Assembly (NCBI GenBank): GCA_963922205.1
Contig: CAWUHX010000037.1
Coordinates: 434,001-498,000 of the forward strand
Length of the DNA stretch: 64,000 nucleotides
Origin: Romanomermis culicivorax
Lineage: Eukaryota > Nematoda > Enoplea > Mermithida > Mermithidae
Direction of reading: 5' to 3'
Shown here: in pieces, positions 1 through 11,100 of the stretch
Numbering within the stretch: the stretch's first letter is position 1
How the letters are laid out: every line of letters starts with the position of its first letter
Notes under the pieces: model-generated
Seen by the model: the letters and a program-made list of their open reading frames with translations, nothing else
The model's database searches: none
Told to the model about the DNA's origin: nothing
Program-made: the position numbers and the translations under genes

Positions 1-359
1 TGCAAACTTAATTTATCTTGCGAAGTTAATTTATCAACTTTTTTAAAGAAATTCAGAATAGACATCTGTAATGGTAAACAGGGGTTTTTTTGTACATGAC
101 CCATTTGTACATGTATAAACGGTAGCCGATATTTCAATTGTACATAGCAAAAATACGTAAAATAAGTAACCTGTGTTCCTCTATGTCATGGCCAAAGACT
201 AATAACCAAATCAGTATAATTTTCAAATTTTATTTATAACTCAAAAAATGCCGTTAGTTCATTAAAATTTCGAAAAATTGAAATTTTCGAATTTCAATTC
301 TAATTTACAAGCATTGTGGAACAAATTTAGTAGAAAACTATCCAATAGCATAATGAGTT
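1..359. other. AT-rich non-coding sequence, no gene seen
   Basis: No supported gene. A TTTGTACATG word occurs twice near 88-115 and again as a palindrome near 710-726. This resembles the short themed words seen in the MITE families further along the window, but no element ends could be fixed here. Confidence 0.4.
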
Positions 360-830
360 TGCATTAGATGATAAATTGATGGTTAAGTCCTCTATGATGA
401 GAAATGAAAGCTCAAAAAAGACGTCAATCTTTCCGGCGCGAAGCACCGGAAAAACTTTTTGTGCAATCACATTCGGCGACGCTGGAAAATTAATTTTCCA
501 AACATCTATTTCAAGAATTAGATTCGAATTTAGTGTTCAAAAGTCGTAAATTTTAGAATTTTATCGTCTTAAAAATTTTGAAAACAGTAATTTATTCATT
601 AACTCTCATGACTTTGGCCGAAAAGATATGAGTGGAAGAGTAGAAACTTCCAAAGGCTACTTCCATGAAGCTTTCCAACTTATCTTCTTCCCTAAATGGG
701 AAAGAGTCGTTTGTACATGTACAAATGACTACTCCAATTTCATCTGCCCCAAAAAAATTTCATTTGCCTCCGGCAAAAAAAGCCTGATGGTAAAATATTT
801 GCTAGAATTAAGATGGATATGATTGTTAAG
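360..830 (-). repeat. Dispersed non-coding repeat with GGCGCG-palindrome core
   Basis: Positions about 380-560 match, in reverse complement, the sequence around 8835-8965. Both share the stretch reading TCAAGTCCTCTATGATGA, a run of gaaagctc/gcccaaaaaag, and a GC palindrome (ccggcgcgaagc here, ccggcgcttcgcg there) set in AT-rich DNA. The palindrome recurs about ten times between 1 and 23.2 kb, so this is a copy of a dispersed, non-coding MITE-like family. No coding potential is evident. Confidence 0.6.
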
Positions 831-914
831 ACAAGTTGACACGTTACGCACATAATGTATAAGTTGAGAAATGCATCAGAAATCAGAATATCAAGTAGAA
901 CGGTCGTACAGTCA

Positions 915-1012
915 AATGATAACACCAGTAAAAAATTTTTTGCACCGTGCAAAAAAGTTCGAAAAAAGTTTTTGCACGGTTAATTTTTTTTTGCACTGTG
1001 CAAAAAAAACAC
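915..1012. repeat. MITE remnant with TTTTTGCAC / GTGCAAAAA palindromes
   Basis: Three T-run plus GCAC words lie in both orientations within 100 bp, and the segment ends in GTGCAAAAAAAACACTG. That end matches the CAGTGTTTTTTTT terminus of the hAT-type MITEs at 3764 and 8277. No target duplication was found, so the copy is probably truncated. The rest of 831-1442 shows no gene. Confidence 0.5.
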
Positions 1013-1442
1013 TGCATGCAGTCGTTACCTTACATGCACAGCATAGAAATTCTGCTAGGGGTCAGCCAGAACAGGGGGTGGAATACAATTTTTTTTTTGT
1101 TCTTGATTATAAAAAAGTCTTAGATATGTTTATGTTTAAATGTTTAAAAGTCTTAGATATGTTTAAAACATAGAAAAGTTCCGAGAACTCAATTGACGGC
1201 TACTTCAAAACGACAAACACAATATCGCAGCGAAAATATGCGCTACAGTAAACAAGTTAATGACGGTAATAGGAAGTGCACATTACATATTTTGTAACAG
1301 GCTAACGCGCTCCCCTGAGATAATCAGAAAAATCAATCTTAGAGATTTTCGTTTTGAATGTGTGTAAATTGGAAGAACTAAGAACTTCAGCTGAAAGTTC
1401 ATTGTTGGGGGGGGGTAGTCGGCGTATTTCTAAGCTATCAAG

Positions 1443-2507
1443 TCATAGCTTAGTTAAACACTCATCATATGAAAGGATAGACCCAAAACCACATGTTCTC
1501 TTTGTGAATCTTCTTTGAACTTTTTCAATGAGATTTATGTCAGAGGCATAGTAAGGGTTCCAAACAGTTGAACAATATTCTAGCAGGGGTCTAACATAAA
1601 CAGTAAACGCGCGTACAAGGTTAGAAGTATCATGGGAAGTAAAGGTTCTAATTATCAAAGAAATTAAGCTGAAGGCTTTCTTGGTAATTGATGCTATGTG
1701 ATCTCTAAAACTCAAGTTTTGGGATATAAGTACGCCCAAGTCTCTGACGTATGGGTTTCCACCTGGAATTTCAGACAATCCTAAATTGTAGGGGACCTTT
1801 GGATTTGCATGGCGCATATAGAGAAGAGAACTTTTTTCAGCCGAAATTTCGAGTTGCCATGTTTTAGACCAATTGAAAATCTGATCAAGATCATCTTGGA
1901 GAGTTTTACATTGTGTGGAGGTGTTAAAAATTTTCACATCATATGCAAAAAGATAGACATGGGATTTTAATGTATCAGGGAGGTCGTTTATAAACAAGAG
2001 GAAAAGAGTTGGACAAAGAACACTCCCCTGGGGGACACCACTGCTCACGTCTGATGTTAGGGAAAATTTGTTGTTAATGCAGACTTTTTGAGTGTGATTT
2101 GAAAGGAAGGCGATGATCCAATTCGCAAGAAAACCACAGATGCCATAGTTTTTCAACTTTAGAGCAAGCTTGCTGTGGGAGACAGAGTCAAAAGCTTTCT
2201 TAAAATCAATGTAAATCAAATCAATGGAAGATCCTGAATCAATAAGTTTGGTGCATGAATTTCTGCATTTGTGCAACTGTGTTTCACATGACTTTTTTGG
2301 CAAAAACCCAAACTGAAAGGGAGATAATAGAGAGTTTCTCTTAAGGTAATCTAAAATAGAAGAGTTAATAATGCTTTCCATGACTTTACAAGCAATACAA
2401 CAAAGAGAAATTGGTCGGTAATTGGAAATCGATGAGGAATCACCTTTTTTGTATTTATTAATCAAAATGAGAGTTGAGCCAACTTTAATAACTGCAATAT
2501 CTGAATA
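1443..2507 (-). pseudogene. LINE (Jockey/CR1-like) reverse transcriptase, 5'-truncated and catalytically dead
   Basis: The open frame encodes about 350 residues of a non-LTR retrotransposon reverse transcriptase. It starts near the KKGD...NYRPISL motif (RT block 1) and continues through DFKKAFDSVSH, SGVPQGSVL and the thumb, which contains RPLLEYCSTVWNP. The catalytic F/YADD motif reads FAYD (about 1942-1953), so the first aspartate of the pair is tyrosine. A single G-to-T change explains this. The frame is closed by a TAA at 2508-2510, and neither an endonuclease domain nor a first ORF was found, as expected for a 5'-truncated LINE. The family is clear; the clade is a guess from motif style. 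Confidence 0.85.
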
Positions 2508-2851
2508 TTAGGCAGATTTTACTGCTCATGAGTCATGAGTACTTATGAGCAGTGCTAGTGAGCAATACACTACACAGCATTACTTGTGACTGCTTAAGTC
2601 TGCTCACAGCTATCAGTATTTGGTGAGCCGACTTGAGCAGCCCTAAAATTTTGAGGGAGACAGCAGACCCATTGGAGAAAGAGGCAGCTGACGGCTTTTG
2701 GGTTCAAAAATGGGTTGAAAATGGACCACCAACCAGTATTCTGGTTGAATGGCTGTAAGCAGTATGAATGTTGAAGAAAGAAACATCAAACTTTTTTCAG
2801 CCTGCAAAAACACAATTTACAAGCAACTCAATGAATAAATGATCTCGACAA
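2508..2851. other. Non-coding; hAT terminal-like sequence
   Basis: No gene seen. The words TGAGCAG and CTGCTCA recur at 2519-2650, ending with GACTTGAGCAGCCCTA near 2629-2644. Read from the other strand this resembles a hAT terminus (TAGGGCTGCTCAAG). It may belong to the same decayed element as the transposase fragment that follows. Confidence 0.35.
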
Positions 2852-3021
2852 GTGAAGATGATGAAAAAAATACGTTTCGTTACAAAATGCTGGAGAGTGG
2901 CCTATGCAATATTGGTTGACCCAAAGCAAAACGTGGCCTTCATTCCAAAAAATTGTCTTGAGAAAAGGTTTTTAAGACTATTAATGGCGATTAAGCGAAA
3001 TTTATTTTGTCATATTAGAAT

Positions 3022-3210
3022 CACATGTTTTCCATTTTGGTGTCCACTGCGTCATCAGAGCGTAATTTTTCAACATTTGGCTTTGTTCACAGCAAGTTGC
3101 ATAATCGATTGCTATCTGGATCAGTCGAAAAGCTAGTCTTCATAAAATTCAATGCCAAAAATTTTTTTGACGATGCACTAGTTATGATTTTATTTGTTGT
3201 GATAAGGAAT
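3022..3210 (+). pseudogene. hAT transposase C-terminal dimerisation domain fragment
   Basis: A short frame carries TASSERNFSTFGFVHSK followed by LHNRLLSGSVEKLVFIKFN, the signature of the hAT-family C-terminal dimerisation domain: a Ser-Ser/Ala-Ser-Glu-Arg-x-Phe-Ser core, then an RN-L...V-KLV helix. The upstream frame is closed by a stop at 3016-3018. Weak coding sequence at 2852-3020 lies in other frames and may be the degraded preceding part. Only this terminal exon-sized piece survives. Confidence 0.75.
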
Positions 3211-3763
3211 CAGTATTTTTGCTTAAAATCAGGAAAAATGATATGAAAATGTCTTGCATTACGAAGAATAAAACTTTAGATATGTTGAATTTGCTTTTCT
3301 TTCATACTTAATTCAGATCCACAATTGTGAAATGAAAAAAACCCTGATTAAACCCAGAAAAACCCATAAAAAACCCTAAAAAACACCAAAAAAACCCTAA
3401 TTCGAAATTTTGGAAATGGGTTTTTTCTCAACCCTGGCTGCGAGAATTCAGATATTTTTATAGAATTTGTCAGGCAGTCAATATTTGTGTTTTGACTTTC
3501 TTTCTGAAACTGATGTAAATATTAATTCAACGATGTCTATAATTGCTTTCTCCTGATAGTCCCTTCGTGTAAATTTTTTGTTGAAAAATTGTGCCAACAA
3601 AACAATGTTAATTTTTCTGTTTGAATCAAACACCAAATTTCGGTTCCGAATCACCACTGAATGAATAAGGGGAGGAAGTTGACAATTTCTACTCATTCAT
3701 CAGTCATTCACAATCTCCAAGTCTGTTGCGATCATACCAACAGAATTCGCTCGCGTTCTAGAC
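3211..3763. other. Non-coding, AT-rich
   Basis: Contains a degenerate AAAACCC-type simple repeat at about 3340-3400 and no supported gene. Confidence 0.5.
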
Positions 3764-4951
3764 CAGTGTTTTTTTTGGTGCCAAAACATGGTTTTTGGCA
3801 CAAAAAAATTTGGAATGGCACAAAAACTTTTGAGCGTTTGTGCCAATTGGCACAAAATTTTGGTGGGTCAAACATCAAATTTCCTTGATTTTTAGACGTT
3901 TTAGGGTGAAAATACAAAAAATTTCCGGCGCTTCGCGCCAAGTCAATGGACATAGTATTTTCTATTCCTATATTTGACCCGCCCGAACGCGAACGATTCC
4001 TCTCCAAACAATGTACAGTCGAACACGGTTAATGAACATTCTGGATATTGAGCATTTACGCTTAATAAACACGCTGTAGCACAGTTCCAACTCAATTCCT
4101 ATAGTTTCTTATATGTTGATAATACGGTTAATGAGCACACGGTTAACGGATAATGAACACGCCTAGTAGAATCTCTGCATATCTTGATACACGTTAAATT
4201 CTACGTTTAATGAACACGTGTTGATGGATATTGAACACGCTTTAATCTACGCTTAGTAAACACGATGTGTACAGATAATAATTACAGAAACTTCCAGAAA
4301 CTTCTAGAAACATCTTAATGCAACACAACGTCTTGTCTTGTTGTCTTGGTGCTATTGTACATTGCTTTTTTTTCTTGTGTCAAGTGTGTCATGCCGCCTG
4401 TCAAAAAGAATGTTGTTTCGCTTGAAACAAAGCTTAAGATTATCAACGAAGCGGAAACTACTTCTTATGCCGCGCTTGGTGAAAAATATGGCTTATCAAA
4501 AAATACCATTAACTCCATCGTTCGTAGAAAACAGCAACTGTTGTTAAATGTTGAGTCTCGACAATTTTCATCTGATAGAAAACGTATGCCAACACCTGAT
4601 GAACCTGAAATTGAAAAGTGTCTCGTTGAGTGGTTGAAGCAAACTCGGTCGATGAACATTCCGGTGACAGGTTCCATTTTGATATAAAAGGCTAATGAAT
4701 TCGCCCAACGTTTGGACAAAAACGATTTCAAGTGCAATACAGGATGGTTAGACCGTTTCAAAACACGACATTCGATCGTTTTCAAAAAAATTTGCGTGAA
4801 GCCAGTTCAGTTACCGAGGTGCATTTTGGCGATTGGTATTCAACAATTTTACCAGCATTGCTGATCGATTATAAGCCGCGTGACATTTACAACATGGATG
4901 AAACCGGTCTGTTTTGGAGACTCCTACCGGACAAAACTCTTACATTCAAAA

Positions 4952-5194
4952 GTGATAAATTCAAACACGTTTTTAGTTTGACTTTTTAACCTTTTTAAGA
5001 TGTTCACCACCAGAATTTTACAGCGTATTTTTTTTGCTTCATGTGTGTAAACCACATTTTTTATCGCGATTTATTTCTTCGAATTATTGTTTAGACTTAG
5101 GCTTAATAGAAATAATAGTGGCGGTGAACATCTTAAAAAGGTCCCACGTTTTTAGTTTGACTTTTTAACACTTTTTTAATGACTTCATTTTTAG
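4952..5194 (+). other. Insert or intron within the Tigger transposase, containing a 152-bp MITE
   Basis: The segment begins GTGATA and ends TTTTTAG, and removing it keeps the transposase frame. It therefore behaves like a spliceosomal intron. Equally, GTGAT is repeated directly after it (5195-5199), which could be a target duplication. Inside, 4990-5008 and 5123-5141 form a 19-bp inverted repeat (CCTTTTTAAGATGTTCACC) bounding a 152-bp MITE. A 25-bp direct repeat (starting CACGTTTTTAG) flanks that MITE. The two explanations cannot be separated from sequence alone. Confidence 0.55.
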
Positions 5195-6030
5195 GTGATT
5201 TGTGCGTTGGTGGTAAGAAAAGCAAAGAACGTATAACAGTTTTAGTCGGTGCTAACATGGATGGCTCGGATAAACTACCGTTGCTTGTTGTCGGAAAATT
5301 TCAAAATCCTCGTTGTTTCACAAACATTAAAAAGCTTCCGGTCGATTATACGTTCAACAAAAGAGCTTGGATGACGTCGGAACTTTTTGAAAATTGGTTA
5401 AGAAAGCTCGATAAGCGATTCAAGCGAGAAAAACATAACGTTGCGATTGTTATCGATAACTGTCCAGCTCATCCTGAACTTGAACTTTCGAACATTAAGC
5501 TCATTTTTCTACCACCCAACACCACTTCAAAAACGCAGCCGATAGATCAAGGTGTTATCAACTGTTTGAAAGTAAATTACCCTAAATTTATGATTGAAAG
5601 CATTTTGTCGAAAATCGATGAGGGTGGAGACATTGGGAATTTTAGTTTGTTGGATGCCGTAATTTTTATTTCTCGTGCTTGGCAAAATGTTTCCGCTTCT
5701 TCGATATCTGGTTGCTTTTCTAAAGCGGGTTTTCAGTGTGATGCTCAGGAAGAAGCATCAGAATCTGATGTTCTTATTCGAGAAGCATTTGAAAAATTGT
5801 GCGAAACATAAGCATCCCATCACGATACAGAGTTCAGTCTTTCGGAGTTTTTGCACGTCGATGATGATGTTGTTACTTCCGGCGATATAGATGAACAATC
5901 AATTGTTGATTTAGTGAGAAAACTGGACGAACCAGAAATTGATACCACTGAAATCGATAGTGACTGTGATGATCAAGGCCCTGTTCAAAAAATACCTACG
6001 TTTGAAGAAGCCAAATGAGCTATATCGGTT

Positions 6031-6495
6031 GTCAGAAATTTTTTGTTTTCAAAGGAATCCTCTGATGAAATACTTGCCTCTGTAAATTCTATTGATGATT
6101 TTATGGATACACTACCAAGCGAAACTAACCGTCCATGCCGGTCGCGTCCAGGACGCATCCGGAACGCGTCCAGAACGCGTCCCGGACGCACCCAGGACGC
6201 GAAAAGCACGCTATACCGACAATAAAATTGACAGGCCATGTGCTTGTGTCACACAAAGCCAAAGAATTTTGCTGAGGCTTCCTTCTTACCTCCCTATAGA
6301 AAGCACACATTATTTACCAGATATAAACGAAAGGTCAACTGTTGTCATACTGTAGGTCAAAACAAAGTGCATATCCACTACACATTATGAAAGAACTATG
6401 ATTAACAGTTATTGCATGAATGTCAATTACTAAGAAAGATGAAAGTTTTCTTTGTGCTGCTGAAAAAGACGCGTTCCGGACGCGACCTGGACGTG
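6031..6495 (+). repeat. 465-bp direct repeat, copy A (Tigger C-terminus plus truncated MITE)
   Basis: Matches 10605-11069 almost perfectly. By eye one substitution is seen, at the GTTCCGGACGCG/GTTCCGCACGCG position. It carries the transposase segment ending near FMDT and then the left end and body of the CACTACCA MITE from 6110. The MITE's right end is missing and the sequence switches at 6496 to unrelated DNA. Confidence 0.85.
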
Positions 6496-6709
6496 TAAAT
6501 TTTTGACAATCAAACTATATGAATTATATAATGCATTAATTTTTATCAAAAGTGTGCATTGATTATTTATGGCCCCTAAAAATGTCTGTTTGGCTCCTAA
6601 AGATTTAGATCTAGGAGCCATTTGGCCTGTAAATTTTTGACAAAAAAGCCTGATTACATAACATATCATGGAGTTGCTTTTAAATCTAAAACCAGGTAAG
6701 CATACTACC

Positions 6710-6800
6710 AGGGGCAAATTACTGGGGGCGAATTGTCCGGGGGCGAACTGCAGTGGGGGCGAATTGTGGGGGACGAATTGCTGGGGGCGAATTGTCCTAG
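6710..6800 (+). repeat. Degenerate tandem words GGGGGCGAATTG
   Basis: About seven imperfect units of roughly 12-14 bp (gggggcgaattg, gggggcgaactg, gggggacgaattg). The style matches the GACAACTGAGCGCC arms at 14.4 kb and the GAATTCCCAATTGAGC patch at 24.85 kb. No inverted partner was found in this window. Confidence 0.65.
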
Positions 6801-6815
6801 AACCCACCTGCATAT

Positions 6816-6905
6816 TTGTGACGGGGCTGCTACACTCGCTCAGGCGATGCAGGGCTGTGCAGTTAGTGGTAGCACACTGCTACCACCCGGTGTGACACAC
6901 GTTAC
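6816..6905 (+). repeat. LTR fragment related to the miniature LTRs at 36.7-37.4 kb
   Basis: The sequence running from tttgtgacggggctgctac through gatgcagggctgtgcag, ctaccaccc and cacgttaca parallels the last ~90 bp of the 186-bp units at 36663-37356, including the terminal GTTACA. It is either the 3' portion of a solo LTR or a truncated element. Confidence 0.6.
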
Positions 6906-7419
6906 AGCCTTATGAGAAAACATAAGTTGATATACTCCATTCCTTCACAATTTAGCTTATAATAAAATAATCCAACAAAACCCGTGAACTGGAGATGACC
7001 ATGCAAGCCATATTTCATTTTTCAGGTTGTATAGTTCTAAGTCCTACAGTCAATCAAAAGTTTAAAAATAGACAACTGAAGTTTCAAAAGAAAGCAAAGA
7101 AGTAACGACTTGTTTATTGAATTGAAGCAGCCATGAAACACTCAATTTTATCTCATACATATGCTAAGAATGTATGAAATGTTAGAACTAAATTGCATGT
7201 AACTCAGCTAGGCTGCATTGAAAATTTTTTTTACTTAACTCAAAGTGTATATCTGACTGAGAAATGCTTTTGAGAATCATCATGTGCAAGTAATGCTCAA
7301 CTAACTCATAGTACTGAATCCAGGAACATGATGGCGTTACATGCATTGATCACCCGAATTTCATGCAACATGGCTGTAACTGAAGAAAGCGCAAACTTAC
7401 CTTGCTGTTCAGAATGGGG

Positions 7420-7610
7420 TCCTTCAAGTCGGTCTCACATTCAAGGATTGTGAGACGTTTCTCCGACCATGTCGTTTCTCCGACGGTTTCGATTCTTCGA
7501 CCATGTCGGTTCTTCGACTGTGTCGTTTCTCCGACCTATGCAAAAATACTAAAAATAGAATTGGTGCCGATACTTCGACTTTATCGATTGTTCCACTGCT
7601 TTTAAGTACC
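7420..7610 (+). repeat. Foldback-like arm, TTCTTCGACTGTGTCG words (left)
   Basis: Repeats of about 14-16 bp built on ttcttcgac, tttctccgac and tgtcg. The inverse complement array lies at 10340-10480 (gtcgaagaatcaacacagtcgg etc.), so the two form long, imperfect inverted arms about 2.7 kb apart. The organisation resembles foldback elements, whose arms consist of tandem repeats. Confidence 0.6.
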
Positions 7611-8276
7611 ATTTCCTCGATTGACTCGATTCCTCGACCAGATCCTCAATGGCCGATTACTTGGAGCATTAAATATACAGATACGTTTTGCCTACCAGGG
7701 CGAATAATTTCAAATTTTTTTATGAAAATTCATGATTATTGCATCAAAAAAAAATATAAAAATCAGGTTTTTGAAATAGTTTTCCTTCAAATTTTTCATT
7801 TTAAATCTTCTAATAATTCAAATTTTGTAAATCATGGTGCCCACCTATTTTCCATAATGAAATTCCCTGACTTTTCCAGAATTTTTTCACAATTTCCAGG
7901 TATTTATTGATTTTGTTTCACACACGAGTGCTTTCAATAAAAATGAAATGAGCATTTTCAATGTGAAGATCGGGGTTAATCCAACTAGATTGAAATGCAG
8001 CTTTTTTAGCCGGCATGAATATTATATAAATACGTAATGCTGCAACAAAATTTCAAAAGTATCTCGATATAGTGAAAAATGAAAGAATGTAAATGTGCAT
8101 GGATATAATGTGAAAATAACAACAACACAATTTAATAAAAAAAAATTTAATCGAAAATATTTTATAAAAAAGTTTACAGTATTAAAAATGTAAAGAATAA
8201 AAGAAAGAAAAAAAGGGAGAAAAAAGAGGTCATCAGAGGAGTCCTAAGGACGGGTTTCGGCGCTCTAACTCCTAAC

Positions 8277-9262
8277 CACTGTTTTTTCCACATTTGCACT
8301 ATAATGTGGAAAAAAAATCTGGAATGTTGAAAAAATTTGGGGTTTTCATATTGAAAAGATGCATTTTGGTGCATTTTAGGAGGTCCAAATCTCAAAATTT
8401 TCCGGCGCTTCGCGCCGGTTATAACTTTAACAATCATCATTATTCATTAAGTAGCTCAGACGCGGCTTTTATCATGTCTACCTTCATTCATCACTTAATC
8501 TATAACAGTTTTCATCATCTTAAACGTAGTATCTCATGTTTTAATTGGTAATCTTCAACATTTTATCATAATATTTAATGAAGATTCGCATTTTTTCCTA
8601 TTGAGAAAAATCAATACCTCAAGTCTCTATGCTTTTTGATGCGATTATTTCTTTGCTAACGTAAAATCAATTCAAAAGCTTCATGGAAATATCTTTCGGA
8701 AATTTATACTCTTCTTACTCATATATTTTCGACCAAGTTCAATAGAGTTTACAAATAAATTACAGATTTTAAGATTTTTCAAGTAAAATTCTAGAAATTA
8801 CGATTCTTGAACACAAAATTGGAATCTAATTCTTGAAATAAATGTTCGGAAAATTGATTTTCCAGCATCCCAGAATGTCAGTATACCCAAAAAAATTTCC
8901 GGCGCTTCGCGCTGGAAAGATTACCATCTTTTTTGGGCTTTCACTTGTCATCATAGAGGACTTGACCATTGGTTTCTTGTGTAATTCAAGTCAATTATGC
9001 TCTTGGATAGTTTGCTGGAAAATTTGTTCAACAATGCTTGTAGATTAGGCTTTTAAGTCGAACATTTCAATTTTTTCTCCAATTTTAATGAATTAACTTC
9101 TCTAAAAACACCGGAAGGCTTGAAAAAGCTCAGAAACAGTGCGACAAAGCGTCTGTGAGCATTTTTGAGCCAAAAAAACGGAGATTTTAAGACGAAAAAA
9201 TTTTTTTTCCACATATGGAAATTTCCACATTTGTGGAAAAAAGTTCGTGGAAAAAAACAGTG
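8277..9262. mobile_element. 986-bp hAT-type MITE with CCACA/TGTGG words
   Basis: The left end is CACTGTTTTTTCCACATTTG at 8277 and the right end is GTGGAAAAAAACAGTG to 9262. The flanks are CTCCTAAC (8269-8276) and CTCCTGAC (9263-9270), an 8-bp duplication with one mismatch. Several CCACAT and ATGTGG words lie near both ends, and two copies of the ccggcgcttcgcg palindrome lie inside (near 8400 and 8898). No transposase is encoded. The family is the same as the element ending at 3764/12115, but with a different subterminal word. Confidence 0.8.
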
Positions 9263-9569
9263 CTCCTGACCCATTAATATGTGTTTGGTAGACATATAAA
9301 ATATAAACGTAGTTAATGTGTGTACTTGGACAATGGCTTGACGAGAGGCTTCATCGAATTATTTAAAAAACGTATCTGCCTGTGAAGTGATTGTTTTGTT
9401 TGTGTGTTAATTTTATTTTTATCATTGCATTTTTTGTAATATTCCGTAGAAGAAACTTTTTATAGCCTCGATTTAGTAGTGTTTCGATTAATTATCAGAA
9501 AATAGATTAAAGCTTGAGGAAAGTCTTTGAAAACGGTGTAATTCAAGATGCTCGAAAACTGTTGAAATA

Positions 9570-9690
9570 TTCTGAAATTCCCTGACTTTTCCAGGTTTTC
9601 CATGTTTTCCAGGTGCATTCTGAAATTCCCTGACTTTTCCAGGTTTTCCAGGTGCATTCTGAAATTCCCTGACTCCAGGTTTTCCAGGTA
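9570..9690 (+). repeat. Minisatellite, about 2.5 units of TTCCCTGACTTTTCCAGG
   Basis: Units of roughly 50-60 bp containing gaaattccctgacttttccagg and ttttccaggtgcattc are repeated here. A single related unit is at 7856-7905. Nothing coding. Confidence 0.75.
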
Positions 9691-9714
9691 CGGTGGACAG
9701 CCTGGTAAATGTCG

Positions 9715-10260
9715 AAGTTTTTTGAAAATTTTAAATTCTTCAAATTTTTAAAATTTTTGAATTTTGAAATTTTTCAAATTTTAAAATTTTTTTCAATTTT
9801 GAAAATTTTCAAATTTTGAAATTCTTAAAATTTTTGAATTTTGAATTTTTCTGAATGTTTAAATTTTTTAAATGTTGAAATTTTTAAATGTTGAAATTTT
9901 TTAAATGTTGAAATTTTTTTAATTTTATAATTTTAGAAATTTTGAATTTTTTAATTTTTTTAATTTCGAAATTCTTTAAATTTCGAGATTTTTTAAATTC
10001 CGAGATTCTTTAAATTTTAAATTTTTGAAGTTTTGAGCAAAAAAATATTTAGCGTGTTTGGTTAAGAATTTTGAATATTTTTTGGTGAAAATTCAACATT
10101 TTTGAATATTTCCATTACAATTCAACATTTTTTTCAAATTCTCGATAATTTTAAATATTTATTTTTAAAAATTTAATTGCAGTTTTTAAAAATTTATCAA
10201 AAATTTCAAGATTTCATTATTTCCGATTAATATTTTATGATCGTTGATCAAAATTGTCGA
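9715..10260. repeat. AT-rich low-complexity tract (AAATTTTTGAAATTTT-like)
   Basis: Roughly 500 bp of AAATTT/TTTGAAA-type low complexity with almost no GC. No gene is possible here. Confidence 0.9.
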
Positions 10261-10339
10261 TTTTTACTTAAAATAAACAATTTTGACAATTTTTGTTTGA
10301 CAATTGATTAAAACCTAACAAACGAGAAACAAGTGTGTA

Positions 10340-10480
10340 GTTTAGTCTAACATTCAAAAAAGTCGAACAATCAAAATCCGAAAAAAACGATTCATAGTCA
10401 AAGAAACGAAACAGTCGAACAATCACAACAGTCGAAGAATCAACACAGTCGGAGAATCGAAGCAGTTGGAGAATTGAAGT
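10340..10480 (-). repeat. Foldback-like arm, GTCGAAGAATC words (right)
   Basis: Inverted counterpart of the array at 7420-7610. It contains gtcgaacaatc, gtcgaagaatc and gtcggagaatc units and ends just before the second copy of the 465-bp direct repeat. Confidence 0.6.
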
Positions 10481-10604
10481 ACAACGCATTCAAGATGTGA
10501 GTATATATTCGTAATTCTGTTCGTTCCGCATGAAATACTCACATGCGGGAAAGTCTTTATGTGACACGCAGAGTGTCTCACTGTAACGTCGACGATTAGC
10601 AACG

Positions 10605-11069
10605 GTCAGAAATTTTTTGTTTTCAAAGGAATCCTCTGATGAAATACTTGCCTCTGTAAATTCTATTGATGATTTTATGGATACACTACCAAGCGAAACT
10701 AACCGTCCATGCCGGTCGCGTCCAGGACGCATCCGGAACGCGTCCAGAACGCGTCCCGGACGCACCCAGGACGCGAAAAGCACGCTATACCGACAATAAA
10801 ATTGACAGGCCATGTGCTTGTGTCACACAAAGCCAAAGAATTTTGCTGAGGCTTCCTTCTTACCTCCCTATAGAAAGCACACATTATTTACCAGATATAA
10901 ACGAAAGGTCAACTGTTGTCATACTGTAGGTCAAAACAAAGTGCATATCCACTACACATTATGAAAGAACTATGATTAACAGTTATTGCATGAATGTCAA
11001 TTACTAAGAAAGATGAAAGTTTTCTTTGTGCTGCTGAAAAAGACGCGTTCCGCACGCGACCTGGACGTG
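10605..11069 (+). repeat. 465-bp direct repeat, copy B
   Basis: Second copy of the 6031-6495 segment, 4574 bp downstream. Here the MITE continues to its complete right end, and the Tigger 3' end follows. The near identity means a very recent duplication or an assembly artefact such as two unmerged haplotypes. The DNA left of copy B (10490-10604) differs from that left of copy A. Confidence 0.85.
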
Positions 11070-11100
11070 AATTTTTGAGGGTTAGTTTCGCCTGGTAGTG
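10684..11100. mobile_element. 417-bp MITE with CACTACCA terminal repeats, TA target
   Basis: Terminal inverted repeats CACTACCAAGCGAAACTAAC (left) and its near complement ending GGTAGTG (right) are flanked by TA at 10682-10683 and 11101-11102. The interior has several GACGCGT-type words in both orientations. The transposase frame joins exactly across the insertion when the MITE and one TA are ignored, which supports a clean transposition event into the Tigger coding region. Confidence 0.8.

Larger units (their letters stand above)
6496..10604. other. 4.1-kb block between the direct repeats, no gene
   Basis: No coding sequence is supported. The block contains a tandem-word patch (6710-6800), an LTR fragment (6816-6905), a pair of inverted word-repeat arms (7420-7610 and 10340-10480), a hAT-type MITE (8277-9262), a CCAGG-rich minisatellite (9570-9690) and an AT-rich tract (9715-10260). 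Confidence 0.6.
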
